From an uncultured Alphaproteobacteria bacterium (lineage in GTDB: Bacteria; Pseudomonadota; Alphaproteobacteria; Rs-D84): a stretch of 14,739 nt of DNA. Under the pieces are notes generated by a model. The model had not been told where the DNA came from and did no database searches. It was given only the letters and a program-made list of their open reading frames with translations. Positions 1-6,466 of this stretch are shown one piece after another; positions within the stretch are counted from its first letter, which is position 1; the number at the start of each line of letters is the position of its first letter. The stretch spans positions 1 to 14,739 of the forward strand of contig CALARG010000009.1 in the NCBI GenBank assembly GCA_937888635.1. The letters run 5' to 3'. Position numbers and translations under genes: made by a program.

Positions 1-90
1 CCGGGCATTTTCTGGGGTTGGTTGCAAAACACGCAATTCCAGACGTTTGGTTTTCAGATCCCGTCTAAATATTTCATAAAATTTTTCCAT
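1..90 (-). CDS. GNAT-family N-acetyltransferase, N-terminal fragment
   Basis: An open frame of 30 codons starts with ATG at 90 on the minus strand and runs off the left window edge. The residues around 13-20 (KTKRLELR) resemble the first beta strand of RimJ/RimL-type GNAT acetyltransferases, which often start with a T-x-R-L-x-L-R pattern before the acetyl-CoA fold. An AAGGGA Shine-Dalgarno-like stretch sits about 9 bases upstream of the ATG. The acetyl-CoA loop and everything after it lie outside the window, so substrate and activity cannot be judged. It could be any protein with a similar opening strand. The intergenic region to its right holds its likely promoter and the terminator of the neighbouring gene at 175-630. 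Confidence 0.45.
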   Translation of the reverse strand, partial: MEKFYEIFRRDLKTKRLELRVLQPTPENAR

Positions 91-105
91 CTGCTTTTTC
101 CCTTG

Positions 106-126
106 ATTATCCTGATAATTTTATCA
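106..126. repeat. Overlapping short inverted repeats upstream of the GNAT-like gene
   Basis: ATTATC (106-111) and GATAAT (114-119) form one inverted repeat; TGATAA (113-118) and TTATCA (121-126) form a second that shares the middle arm. They lie 16-36 bp upstream of the minus-strand start at 90, next to a possible minus-strand -10 box (TATGAT). This could be an operator, or chance in AT-rich DNA. Confidence 0.25.
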
Positions 127-149
127 TAAAAAATCCCATATTCCCAAAT

Positions 150-171
150 AAAAAGCCCCCAATCGGGGGCT
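150..171 (-). terminator. Intrinsic terminator of the 175-630 gene
   Basis: AGCCCCC (154-160) pairs with GGGGGCT (165-171) around the loop AATC. On the minus strand the hairpin is followed by a T-rich run. It begins a few bases past the stop codon at 175-177. Confidence 0.85.
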
Positions 172-174
172 GTG

Positions 175-630
175 TTATTTTTTACGAACAAAGTTTGCTT
201 TCTTTTGTTCCATAATTACGGTACGCGTGTCTGCAAACAACTTAACAGGTTCGATCGTATTCATCGTATTTGGATCCACCTGTGTACCAAACATACAAGC
301 CGCCCCCATTCGCAACATAATATCAACAGTTTGGACATCACGTGCATGCGCAACTGGCATTTTCTTGTTTGCCCACATGAATAATTTAATCAGATTTTCA
401 CGTGAAGTCATCGTGCAGTTTTTAGCGCAATCAAAATTTGTCGTCAAATCAATCCAAATAATCCCGTATGGATTTGCAACGATTTTGCTTTCCATTTCTG
501 CAACCGCATGCTGTGCAACACGCAAGTTAGCCAAAGACTCAGCAGAAATCCGTGGATTAACTGCGCTCTTTGCCATCTGTTCTTTTACCAGGCTAAAAAA
601 TTCTTTTACCTGTGCGATATATTTTTGCAT
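175..630 (-). CDS. Uncharacterised 151-aa soluble protein
   Basis: I do not recognise this protein. ATG at 630 is preceded by an AAAGGTAG Shine-Dalgarno-like stretch. The first 55 residues look alpha-helical and charged. The middle (about 55-85) contains a hydrophobic IIWIDL strand followed by a D-C-A-K-N-C pair of cysteines. The C-terminal third holds a helical M-L-R-M-G-A-A-C-M-F segment and a basic tail ending in R-K-K. No signal peptide or membrane segment is evident, so a cytoplasmic location is inferred. It has its own promoter region and terminator and appears monocistronic. It shares no obvious similarity with the paralogue pair further right. Confidence 0.7.
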   Translation of the reverse strand: MQKYIAQVKEFFSLVKEQMAKSAVNPRISAESLANLRVAQHAVAEMESKIVANPYGIIWIDLTTNFDCAKNCTMTSRENLIKLFMWANKKMPVAHARDVQTVDIMLRMGAACMFGTQVDPNTMNTIEPVKLFADTRTVIMEQKKANFVRKK

Positions 631-662
631 TTTATCTACCTTTGACTTTTTTTGATTTTAAC

Positions 663-698
663 CTGACAAATAAATAACACATAAATATATTTTGTCAA
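663..698. promoter_or_regulatory. Opposed, overlapping promoters between the 175-630 and 776-1855 genes
   Basis: On the plus strand CTGACA (663-668), 17 bases, then TATATT (686-691) reads toward the choloylglycine-hydrolase-like gene. On the minus strand TTGACA (698-693) reads toward the 151-aa gene, with only weak AT-rich -10 candidates near 675-670. Both -35 boxes sit in the arms of an inverted repeat, TGACAAA (664-670) and TTTGTCA (691-697). The two promoters would face each other and overlap, so polymerase binding may be mutually exclusive. The plus-strand elements are the better match; the minus-strand -10 is uncertain. Confidence 0.45.
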
Positions 699-775
699 GT
701 GTTTTTTGTGAAATCACCCCTAATGCTTTTTGTCCCTAAAACAGAAATAATTAACACAACCCAAGGGAGAGAAAA

Positions 776-1855
776 ATGCACAAAACAATATTCTTTGCAA
801 CACTGGCTGCATGCCTGGGGCTGATTCATGGGGCAGACGCATGCACAGGCATAACACTAAAATCACGCGACAATGCAACCGTTGTTGCGCGCACTATGGA
901 TTGGTCTGGCGCAGAAACAAATAATTTGTATGTAATCGTACCACGCGGACATAATCAGCAATCATTACTGCCCGACGGAACAATGGATGGAATGTCATTC
1001 ATATCACTGTATGGATACGCCGGTATTGCAACCGAACAACCTGAATTTATAATAGACGGCACCAACGAAGCAGGCCTGTCCGCCGCCCTGTTCTATTTCC
1101 CAGAATACGGCAAATACCAACCATATAACGAAGATAACAAAGACATTTCCCTGGCTGATTTCCAGGTTGTATCTTGGATATTATCACGCTTTTCCACCAT
1201 TGACCAGGTAAAGCAGGCAATCAACAACGTCCGCATTATTAATGTAGATTCCAGTGCCGGCACCGTTCATTGGCGCATAACCGAACCCAATGGTCGCCAG
1301 GTTGTACTGGAAATCATAGACGGTGTTCCGAACTTCTATGAAAATGAAATTGGTGTTCTGACCAATGCGCCGGGTTTCCCATGGCAAATGACCAACCTGA
1401 ACAACTATGTAAATCTGCACCCCGGTGGCGCCGGCCCAACAAAATTCGGTCCAATAACCCTGCGCGCGTTTGGGTCAGGCTCGGGCTTTTTGGGTCTGCC
1501 GGGTGACTTTACCCCGCCATCGCGGTTCGTCCGTGCGGCATTTTTCAAAACATATTCATTAGAACAAGACACCGGCCCCGCCACCGTTGACCAGGCATTT
1601 CATATCCTGAACAACTTTGATGTACCCCTGGGCGTTCAGTTCGCCGTTGGTGGCGCACCAAACAACATGCCATCTGCGACCCAGTGGACGGTTGCGACCG
1701 ACCTGAAAAACATGACGATATACTATCACACTATGTATAACAGAACGATTCGCAGTCTGGATATGAAACCAATTGATTTTGCGACTGTCCCATTCCAGTA
1801 TCATTCCCTGGACACGGCCAAGCGCCAAACGATTGTTCCAGTCGCGATTAATTAA
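776..1855 (+). CDS. Periplasmic choloylglycine hydrolase / penicillin acylase family protein
   Basis: This is an Ntn-hydrolase of the choloylglycine hydrolase family (bile salt hydrolase, penicillin V acylase, N-acyl-homoserine-lactone acylase), which cleaves linear amide bonds. Residues 1-22 form a signal peptide ending in A-D-A, so cleavage would expose Cys23 as the N-terminal nucleophile. Counting from Cys23 as 1, Arg39 is 17, Asp42 is 20, Asn197 is 175 and Arg250 is 228, exactly the family's catalytic numbering. The R-T-M-D-W motif and a signal peptide fit the Gram-negative branch. Tyr107 falls near the site occupied by Tyr in penicillin acylases and Asn in bile salt hydrolases, though that alignment needs a small gap. 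Length is 359 aa, within family range. AGGGAG precedes the ATG by 7 bases. It is monocistronic. Bile salts, N-acyl-homoserine lactones or other N-acyl amides are all possible substrates. Confidence 0.9.
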   Translation: MHKTIFFATLAACLGLIHGADACTGITLKSRDNATVVARTMDWSGAETNNLYVIVPRGHNQQSLLPDGTMDGMSFISLYGYAGIATEQPEFIIDGTNEAGLSAALFYFPEYGKYQPYNEDNKDISLADFQVVSWILSRFSTIDQVKQAINNVRIINVDSSAGTVHWRITEPNGRQVVLEIIDGVPNFYENEIGVLTNAPGFPWQMTNLNNYVNLHPGGAGPTKFGPITLRAFGSGSGFLGLPGDFTPPSRFVRAAFFKTYSLEQDTGPATVDQAFHILNNFDVPLGVQFAVGGAPNNMPSATQWTVATDLKNMTIYYHTMYNRTIRSLDMKPIDFATVPFQYHSLDTAKRQTIVPVAIN

Positions 1856-1875
1856 GCCACGCCTTTCCACACCCT

Positions 1876-1901
1876 AAAAATCCCCCAAATGGGGGATTTT
1901 T
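1876..1901. terminator. Bidirectional intrinsic terminator
   Basis: AAAAATCCCCC (1876-1886) pairs perfectly with GGGGGATTTTT (1891-1901) around the loop AAAT. It lies between convergent genes and has T-runs on both strands, so it should serve the plus-strand hydrolase gene and the minus-strand gene whose stop codon (1900-1902) overlaps it. Confidence 0.9.
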
Positions 1902-3249
1902 ATTCTGTCACTACAAAAACCAATGTTTCAGAACGATTCTTAAAATATGGCGTATTTACAAACTCATCAATTGATATCCCCAGACTGATACAACCGCCTG
2001 AACGTTTTTTACTTGGGTCAGATGTTCCATGCAAATACATACTGCCACGACCATATGTATTTGTTTCCATCGCCGGAATTAATGGTATTCTATACCCGCC
2101 CCACGCAGCTTTATCCTCTGGTTCTTCCAGCATATTATGATACAACATATAAACGCCATTCGGCACACCACCGACCCCCGGCAAATTTTGATACTTGGCT
2201 TCCTGGCAACCAACATAGCCAGAAAAACTTGGCTTCATAATCATAACTGGACGATTATTTTCACAAACAACCAACGCCTTGCCATTAAAAATTATCGCAT
2301 TACCCAACGCCAATTGTCTGCGACTTTCATCTGCGTTTTCATATGCATGCGCCATCAACACTGAGTGTTGCACACCAGATGTTGCATTTAATGCACGTGT
2401 AAAGTTCGCCTGGGATTCGGTGGTCAATCGGGCCCAATACGGCAAATTAAAATGATATTCTTTGTTCAAAAATTTTTCATCTAAATGTGTCATTCCTAAA
2501 ATATCTTCAGAACTAACCGTTGCTTGGGCCGGACACAGACTTTCATCATAAACCGCAAAACGGTCCATATCATCATAAAGTTCCAATGCCAACACGCACG
2601 CATCCAGACTAACCCCAGGTGCTAATTTACGCATTTCCTGCGCATCCGTCTGGGCCGCCTGCGCCACGCGCGCATTAAATTCAGCCTGCAGTTGTTCAAC
2701 TGTTATCACACAATTATCTGACCTCACATCTCCCATAATACTGGGATATAATGTCAACCACGGGTGCGCAACCGTCGTCAACGAATTATCTGCGAAATGA
2801 CTCATATCCTCAAAACTATCAACCAAATTTTCTTCGCTCCGTCTGTCACCTGGCCTGGCTGGCGACAGTTTATCCAAATATCTTTTTGATTCATTACTGA
2901 TACTTGCAAACTGCTGCTTGCACAAACTAATAATCAATTCATCAATATCTGTTAAACCATCTTGTTTAGCCGCCTCATAGCATGGGCTGTCACCACTTTC
3001 ATACAAATCCTTGACCTGAATATAGGTATATGTTGGCAACTCTTCATTATTTACTGCGCCGTTAATTTTTTCCCCAGTTTCCCGTTTCACTGCCACACCA
3101 ACCTCTGGCAAAATATTTGAAACAACACCTTTGTCATCCACATGAATTGGCAAATCACCGACAATAATAATCCCATAATTATCTGGCACCCCCGCCAAGG
3201 CACCGTTTATATACATCCAGGCCAACATACAAAAGATAATTTTTTTCAT
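1900..3249 (-). CDS. Exported protein with C-terminal L,D-transpeptidase-like (YkuD/DUF2778-like) domain
   Basis: I place the start at ATG 3249: it overlaps the upstream stop as ATGA, lies 10 bases after an AGGAGG Shine-Dalgarno, and opens a clean signal peptide (MKKIIFCMLAW, ending A-L-A about residue 19). That gives 449 aa. A frame extends 7 codons further but would lack a good ribosome site. The middle is unrecognised, mostly helical and acidic, with several cysteines. The C-terminal ~115 residues contain G-G-Y-R-I-P-L, then Y-L-H-G-T (His407) and S-G-G-C-I-S-L (Cys420). This His/Cys pair resembles the active site of L,D-transpeptidases and of the related DUF2778/Tlde1 peptidoglycan enzymes; the short His-Cys spacing (13) is nearer the latter. 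A role in cleaving or exchanging peptidoglycan cross-links in the periplasm is inferred. It is coupled to the gene at 3246-4199. Confidence 0.7.
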   Translation of the reverse strand: MKKIIFCMLAWMYINGALAGVPDNYGIIIVGDLPIHVDDKGVVSNILPEVGVAVKRETGEKINGAVNNEELPTYTYIQVKDLYESGDSPCYEAAKQDGLTDIDELIISLCKQQFASISNESKRYLDKLSPARPGDRRSEENLVDSFEDMSHFADNSLTTVAHPWLTLYPSIMGDVRSDNCVITVEQLQAEFNARVAQAAQTDAQEMRKLAPGVSLDACVLALELYDDMDRFAVYDESLCPAQATVSSEDILGMTHLDEKFLNKEYHFNLPYWARLTTESQANFTRALNATSGVQHSVLMAHAYENADESRRQLALGNAIIFNGKALVVCENNRPVMIMKPSFSGYVGCQEAKYQNLPGVGGVPNGVYMLYHNMLEEPEDKAAWGGYRIPLIPAMETNTYGRGSMYLHGTSDPSKKRSGGCISLGISIDEFVNTPYFKNRSETLVFVVTE

Positions 3250-4199
3250 TGTCTTAATACCTCCTCGCACTTGTCCGCAACTGTCACCGCGCGTTTAATT
3301 GCACCTATTTGTGTCGCATTAAATACGGTTGCAACACCACTGGCAACCGTTGTACCACCCGCCAAAATATTTGATGCCAAATTCAAATTTTTCTCTTTAG
3401 ACTTGCCAGATTCACTGTTGTCATTGCGCGTACTGTCCGTATTTGCCATGGCACTGGTCACGGTCCCCGCCAACCCCAAACCGGCACCAACACCACTGGA
3501 TATCGCCGCACCTGATGCTTTTTTATTTATGCTGCTGATATCAACCATTGACCATTCTTCACATGCACGAACTATATTTTCTGCACGCGCCAAATCTGCC
3601 TCGCTTGCATTTCCACTGACACGCGCCTGCATGCGCACATTTGACAATGTTTTTACTGATATCAAGCATTCATCAATCTGCGATTTCAAATCGCCCTTGA
3701 CCCGATTATTACCTGCAATAACTGCACCTGCGATATTTGCAACCGTACCAACCGCCATTGAACCGGTTCGCCAATTTCCCAGGTTTTTTGATTGTTTTAC
3801 CAATCGTTCCAATTCTGCCCTGCGCATATCAATAGCTTTCGCCGCAGCCTCGGCCCCATCAACCTGTTTCAACATATCACCCAGTTGCAAATAAAATTCA
3901 TGAACAGAAACCTTTTTCAGACGATACCCATCCATTTCAATGATTTCCGCCTCTAATTCTTCTACCTTTTTATCAACATTTGCTTTGGCAATACCTGTCC
4001 CCAGCGCAACCCCGCCTGCAACAGTCCCCACTGCAGTGACGGCGGTATTTATCCCCGCCATTTTTTTCAGATCAGATAATTCTGCACTGATACCACCACA
4101 GGTGCTGCGCACATTCTCAACCGCCGCCACCAATTCAGGATTAGCATACGCCACAACACACCAATTACACAATATCAATAACAACAGATATTTTCGCAT
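3246..4199 (-). CDS. Exported glycine-zipper-rich protein of unknown function
   Basis: ATG at 4199 is chosen because AAAGGG lies 7 bases upstream; the in-frame GTG at 4205 would be only one base from it. The product is 317 aa. A signal peptide (MRKYLLLLILC, ending A-Y-A about residue 20) predicts export. Four Gly/Ala/Val-rich segments follow at roughly 50-72, 146-166, 230-252 and 275-297, each with G-x-x-x-G-like spacing, as in glycine-zipper helices that pack in membranes or oligomers. Charged, probably coiled-coil stretches lie between them. Low-complexity S/N/D/K residues occur around 255-270. I do not recognise the family. Its stop overlaps the start of the L,D-transpeptidase-like gene (ATGA), so the two are translationally coupled and probably act together at the envelope. 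Confidence 0.75.
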   Translation of the reverse strand: MRKYLLLLILCNWCVVAYANPELVAAVENVRSTCGGISAELSDLKKMAGINTAVTAVGTVAGGVALGTGIAKANVDKKVEELEAEIIEMDGYRLKKVSVHEFYLQLGDMLKQVDGAEAAAKAIDMRRAELERLVKQSKNLGNWRTGSMAVGTVANIAGAVIAGNNRVKGDLKSQIDECLISVKTLSNVRMQARVSGNASEADLARAENIVRACEEWSMVDISSINKKASGAAISSGVGAGLGLAGTVTSAMANTDSTRNDNSESGKSKEKNLNLASNILAGGTTVASGVATVFNATQIGAIKRAVTVADKCEEVLRQ

Positions 4200-4219
4200 T
4201 CTCACACCCTTTCACACAT

Positions 4220-4225
4220 ATTATA
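4220..4225 (-). promoter_or_regulatory. Candidate -10 box for the two-gene exported cassette
   Basis: A consensus TATAAT reads on the minus strand at 4225-4220, about 20 bases before the ATG at 4199. No good TTGACA box is present at the usual distance because the pgk terminator occupies it. Confidence 0.4.
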
Positions 4226-4230
4226 ACACA

Positions 4231-4256
4231 AAAATCCCCCAAACGGTGGATTTTTT
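4231..4256 (-). terminator. Intrinsic terminator of pgk
   Basis: On the minus strand AAAAATCCACC pairs with GGGGGATTTTT around GTTT, with one A-G mismatch in the stem and a T-run after it. It overlaps the pgk stop codon (4255-4257) and separates pgk from the downstream exported cassette. Confidence 0.8.
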
Positions 4257-5424
4257 ACTTGTCCGCAAGAATTGCGATACCGGGCAATATGCGTCCCTCA
4301 ATAAATTCCAAGAACGCTCCACCCCCGGTGGAAACATATGTTATATCGTTTTTAACCCCACATGCCTGCAACGCAGCAACTGTATCACCACCACCAATAA
4401 TGCTTTCTAATTTACCGGCACGCGTCTGTTCGGCAATTGCATTTGCGATTGCAAACGAACCGTATGACCATGTCGGCTGCCATTCTGCCATGCCAACCGT
4501 CCCATTCCAGATTACTGTTTTTGCCGCGCGAATTTCTGCAACATCACGCGCCGTTGTCTGAACGCCGGCATCAATAATAACATCGTCGTCTTCTATTTCA
4601 GTAAAGTCTTTATTCACACGCGCCGCTTCACGTGTAAATTCTTTGGCCACCCCTTTGTCCAACGGCAACAGCACGCGACAATTATTTTTTTCTGCATAAT
4701 CCAGAATTTCCAACGCGGTATCTTTCTGGTCCGCTTCATACAATGAATTTCCAACGCGCCCACCCTGCGCATAGTTAAATGTTGTACCCAACGCCCCACC
4801 AATAATCAGTGTATCTGACAACTTTGCCAAGGCTTTCAACACGCCAATTTTGGTTGAAACCTTGCTGCCGGCGACAATTGACAGCAACGGGCGCGCCGGA
4901 TTTTCCATAACCGCCGACAGGTGCTCAATCTCAGACGCCAACAGTTTACCCGCAAACGACGGCAAAATTTCCGCCACACCAACCGTACTGGCATGCGCAC
5001 GATGTGACACCGCAAAGGCATCATTTACAAACACATCAAACCCACGCGCCAGGTCTGCCGCAAACGCCGGATCATTTTTTTCTTCGCCTGCATAAAAGCG
5101 AACATTTTCCAACAAGACCACATCACCATCACGCATATTTGCCATAAAGCCTTTGTCCAGACAATCTGAAATCAGTTCAATTCCCATAAAGTCCGCAATT
5201 GGCCGCAGGGAATATTCCATATTGCGCTCTCCCTTTGGGCGACCACGATGCGCAACAATTGCAATTCGCGCCCCCGCATCACGCAGTGCGTTTATTGTCG
5301 GCATACTTTGTTCAATACGAAATGGATCGGTAATTTTATTATCCACAATCTGAACATTAAAGTCATCGCGCAACAGCACATACTTACCCCGCACATCCAG
5401 ATTTTCAATCGTTCTCAGTTTCAT
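4255..5424 (-). CDS. pgk: Phosphoglycerate kinase
   Basis: This is the glycolytic kinase that interconverts 1,3-bisphosphoglycerate plus ADP and 3-phosphoglycerate plus ATP in the cytoplasm. Start ATG 5424 gives the standard opening (MKLRTIENLDVRGK) and follows AAGGA by 6 bases; a frame running 9 codons upstream is not needed. Visible landmarks are R-D-D-F-N-V near residue 20, H-R-G-R-P-K-G, L-L-E-N-V-R-F, F-V-N-D-A-F-A-V-S-H-R, the I-G-G-A hinge region, and G-G-G-D-T-V-A-A and S-T-G-G-G-A in the nucleotide half. Length is 389 aa, normal for the family. A minor oddity is N-G-T-V-G where most family members have N-G-P-x-G. Its first 20 bases overlap the end of rnhB, so the two are co-transcribed. 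gap is not adjacent. Confidence 0.97.
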   Translation of the reverse strand: MKLRTIENLDVRGKYVLLRDDFNVQIVDNKITDPFRIEQSMPTINALRDAGARIAIVAHRGRPKGERNMEYSLRPIADFMGIELISDCLDKGFMANMRDGDVVLLENVRFYAGEEKNDPAFAADLARGFDVFVNDAFAVSHRAHASTVGVAEILPSFAGKLLASEIEHLSAVMENPARPLLSIVAGSKVSTKIGVLKALAKLSDTLIIGGALGTTFNYAQGGRVGNSLYEADQKDTALEILDYAEKNNCRVLLPLDKGVAKEFTREAARVNKDFTEIEDDDVIIDAGVQTTARDVAEIRAAKTVIWNGTVGMAEWQPTWSYGSFAIANAIAEQTRAGKLESIIGGGDTVAALQACGVKNDITYVSTGGGAFLEFIEGRILPGIAILADK

Positions 5425-6031
5425 TTTTAATCCTTTCCTTAACTGGTCCAAAACTTTTACGATAATGCAAATTTATACCATATTTATCAATCGCCTGCAA
5501 ATGCGATTTTGTAGGATAACCTGCATTTTTATCCCACCCATACTGCGGAAATTGTTGCGCCAAATCACGCATAATTTTATCACGCGTTTCCTTGGCAATA
5601 ATAGATGCCGCCGCAACTGACAGTGAGCGCGCATCCCCATGAACAACCGGCATTCCATTTAAACCATTCGGCAACCTGTTCCCGTCCACCAGGCAATATT
5701 CCGGCGCACATCCCAATTTTGCAACCGCGCGTTCCATTGCACACATTGACGCCCACAAAATATTCATTTCATCAATTTCGGCCGGGCTGCACTGTGCCAC
5801 CGCCCAGATTGTATTTTCCGCAATCCAATCATAGGCCGCCGCACGCTGACGCGCGGTCATCTGTTTTGAATCACGAATAGACACCGGAATTTCAATATCA
5901 CGATTTGGAAATATCACCGCCGCCGCAACAACCGGCCCACACAGGGGACCACGCCCTGCCTCGTCCACCCCAGCGACCAGGTTGACGCCAGACGCAATCT
6001 CTAAACTAAAATCAGGAATTTCCCGTACCAT
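5405..6031 (-). CDS. rnhB: Ribonuclease HII
   Basis: RNase HII removes ribonucleotides and RNA primers from RNA-DNA hybrids using divalent metal. I choose ATG 6031, giving 208 aa, the usual length; the frame continues 36 codons upstream but that stretch is a hydrophobic AT-rich extension unlike the family. A GTG at 6037 is an alternative. No convincing Shine-Dalgarno precedes either, so the mRNA may have a very short leader. Motifs: G-V-D-E-A-G-R-G at Asp23/Glu24, S-I-R-D-S-K-Q, V-D-G-N (Asp116), G-D-A-R-S (Asp133) and A-A-S-I-I-A-K-E-T-R-D, with the family's C-terminal Y-P-T-K-x-H and H-R-x-S-F. The four acidic catalytic residues are present. The 3' end overlaps pgk by 20 bases. Confidence 0.96.
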   Translation of the reverse strand: MVREIPDFSLEIASGVNLVAGVDEAGRGPLCGPVVAAAVIFPNRDIEIPVSIRDSKQMTARQRAAAYDWIAENTIWAVAQCSPAEIDEMNILWASMCAMERAVAKLGCAPEYCLVDGNRLPNGLNGMPVVHGDARSLSVAAASIIAKETRDKIMRDLAQQFPQYGWDKNAGYPTKSHLQAIDKYGINLHYRKSFGPVKERIKNETEND

Positions 6032-6077
6032 ACGCACATCATAAAACAAAAAAGAAATAAACAAAAGACTTTTTAAG

Positions 6078-6106
6078 TTGACAAAACAATATTTTTGCAC
6101 AAAAAT
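6078..6106 (+). promoter_or_regulatory. Promoter of the small membrane-protein gene
   Basis: TTGACA (6078-6083) is a perfect -35 box. At 17 bases spacing the sequence AAAAAT (6101-6106) can serve as -10. Transcription would start near 6113, at or next to the ATG at 6114, suggesting a leaderless mRNA. Confidence 0.5.
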
Positions 6107-6113
6107 AATAAAC

Positions 6114-6389
6114 ATGAGTACAACAAACATAAATAACAATCAAAATCAGAACAATACGCCAAACAACGGCGGTTTTCACGCATTTATAATGCTGTACCTG
6201 ACAATTAACGGCATCGCCACCGGCAGTGTTATTCGCAATGCAAACCATATGATTGAAAACGGCTATGACCGCGACACAATGATTATAATGTTGCTGTGGC
6301 TGTTATCTGTTGTATATTCTGCGCAACGCATATACGAAATAAATCGCGACCGCAAAAACCGAAATAACAATAACAACAAAACCAGATAA
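6114..6389 (+). CDS. Small two-helix membrane protein, asparagine-rich ends
   Basis: The ATG at 6114 opens a 91-aa protein. A longer frame begins at a TTG at 6078, but that TTG is part of a perfect -35 box, so the shorter start is preferred. No Shine-Dalgarno is visible, consistent with leaderless translation. The first 19 residues are rich in Asn/Gln/Thr. Two hydrophobic segments follow: about 20-38 (F-H-A-F-I-M-L-Y-L-T-I-N-G) and about 56-72 (T-M-I-I-M-L-L-W-L-L), separated by a short polar turn with N-G-Y-D-R-D. The tail is basic and Asn-rich. The likely topology is a membrane hairpin with both ends on the cytoplasmic side. I do not recognise it. It is monocistronic, divergent from rnhB and convergent with the barrel gene. 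Confidence 0.65.
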   Translation: MSTTNINNNQNQNNTPNNGGFHAFIMLYLTINGIATGSVIRNANHMIENGYDRDTMIIMLLWLLSVVYSAQRIYEINRDRKNRNNNNNKTR

Positions 6390-6402
6390 CCAGACAAATA
6401 AA

Positions 6403-6427
6403 AAAATCCCCGGCACGCCGGGGATTT
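6403..6427. terminator. Bidirectional intrinsic terminator
   Basis: AAAATCCCCGG pairs with CCGGGGATTTT around CACG, between convergent genes ending at 6389 and 6467. T-runs are present on both strands. Confidence 0.88.
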
Positions 6428-6466
6428 TGTCCAATATATGTTAGTTTTATTTTAAGTTCCAATTAA

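Noticed and set aside
3142..3894. A 250-codon plus-strand frame antisense to the exported glycine-zipper gene.
   Set aside because: It has no Shine-Dalgarno and crosses the junction of two well-supported minus-strand genes; a shadow frame.
1900..4199. Type VI secretion effector-immunity pair (Tlde1-like).
   Set aside because: Both proteins carry ordinary signal peptides and no VgrG, PAAR, Hcp or adaptor gene is nearby; the upstream partner does not look like a small immunity protein.
6032..6139. A 36-residue hydrophobic N-terminal extension of RNase HII.
   Set aside because: Family members start just before the D-E-A-G-R-G region; the extension lies in the AT-rich divergent promoter area.
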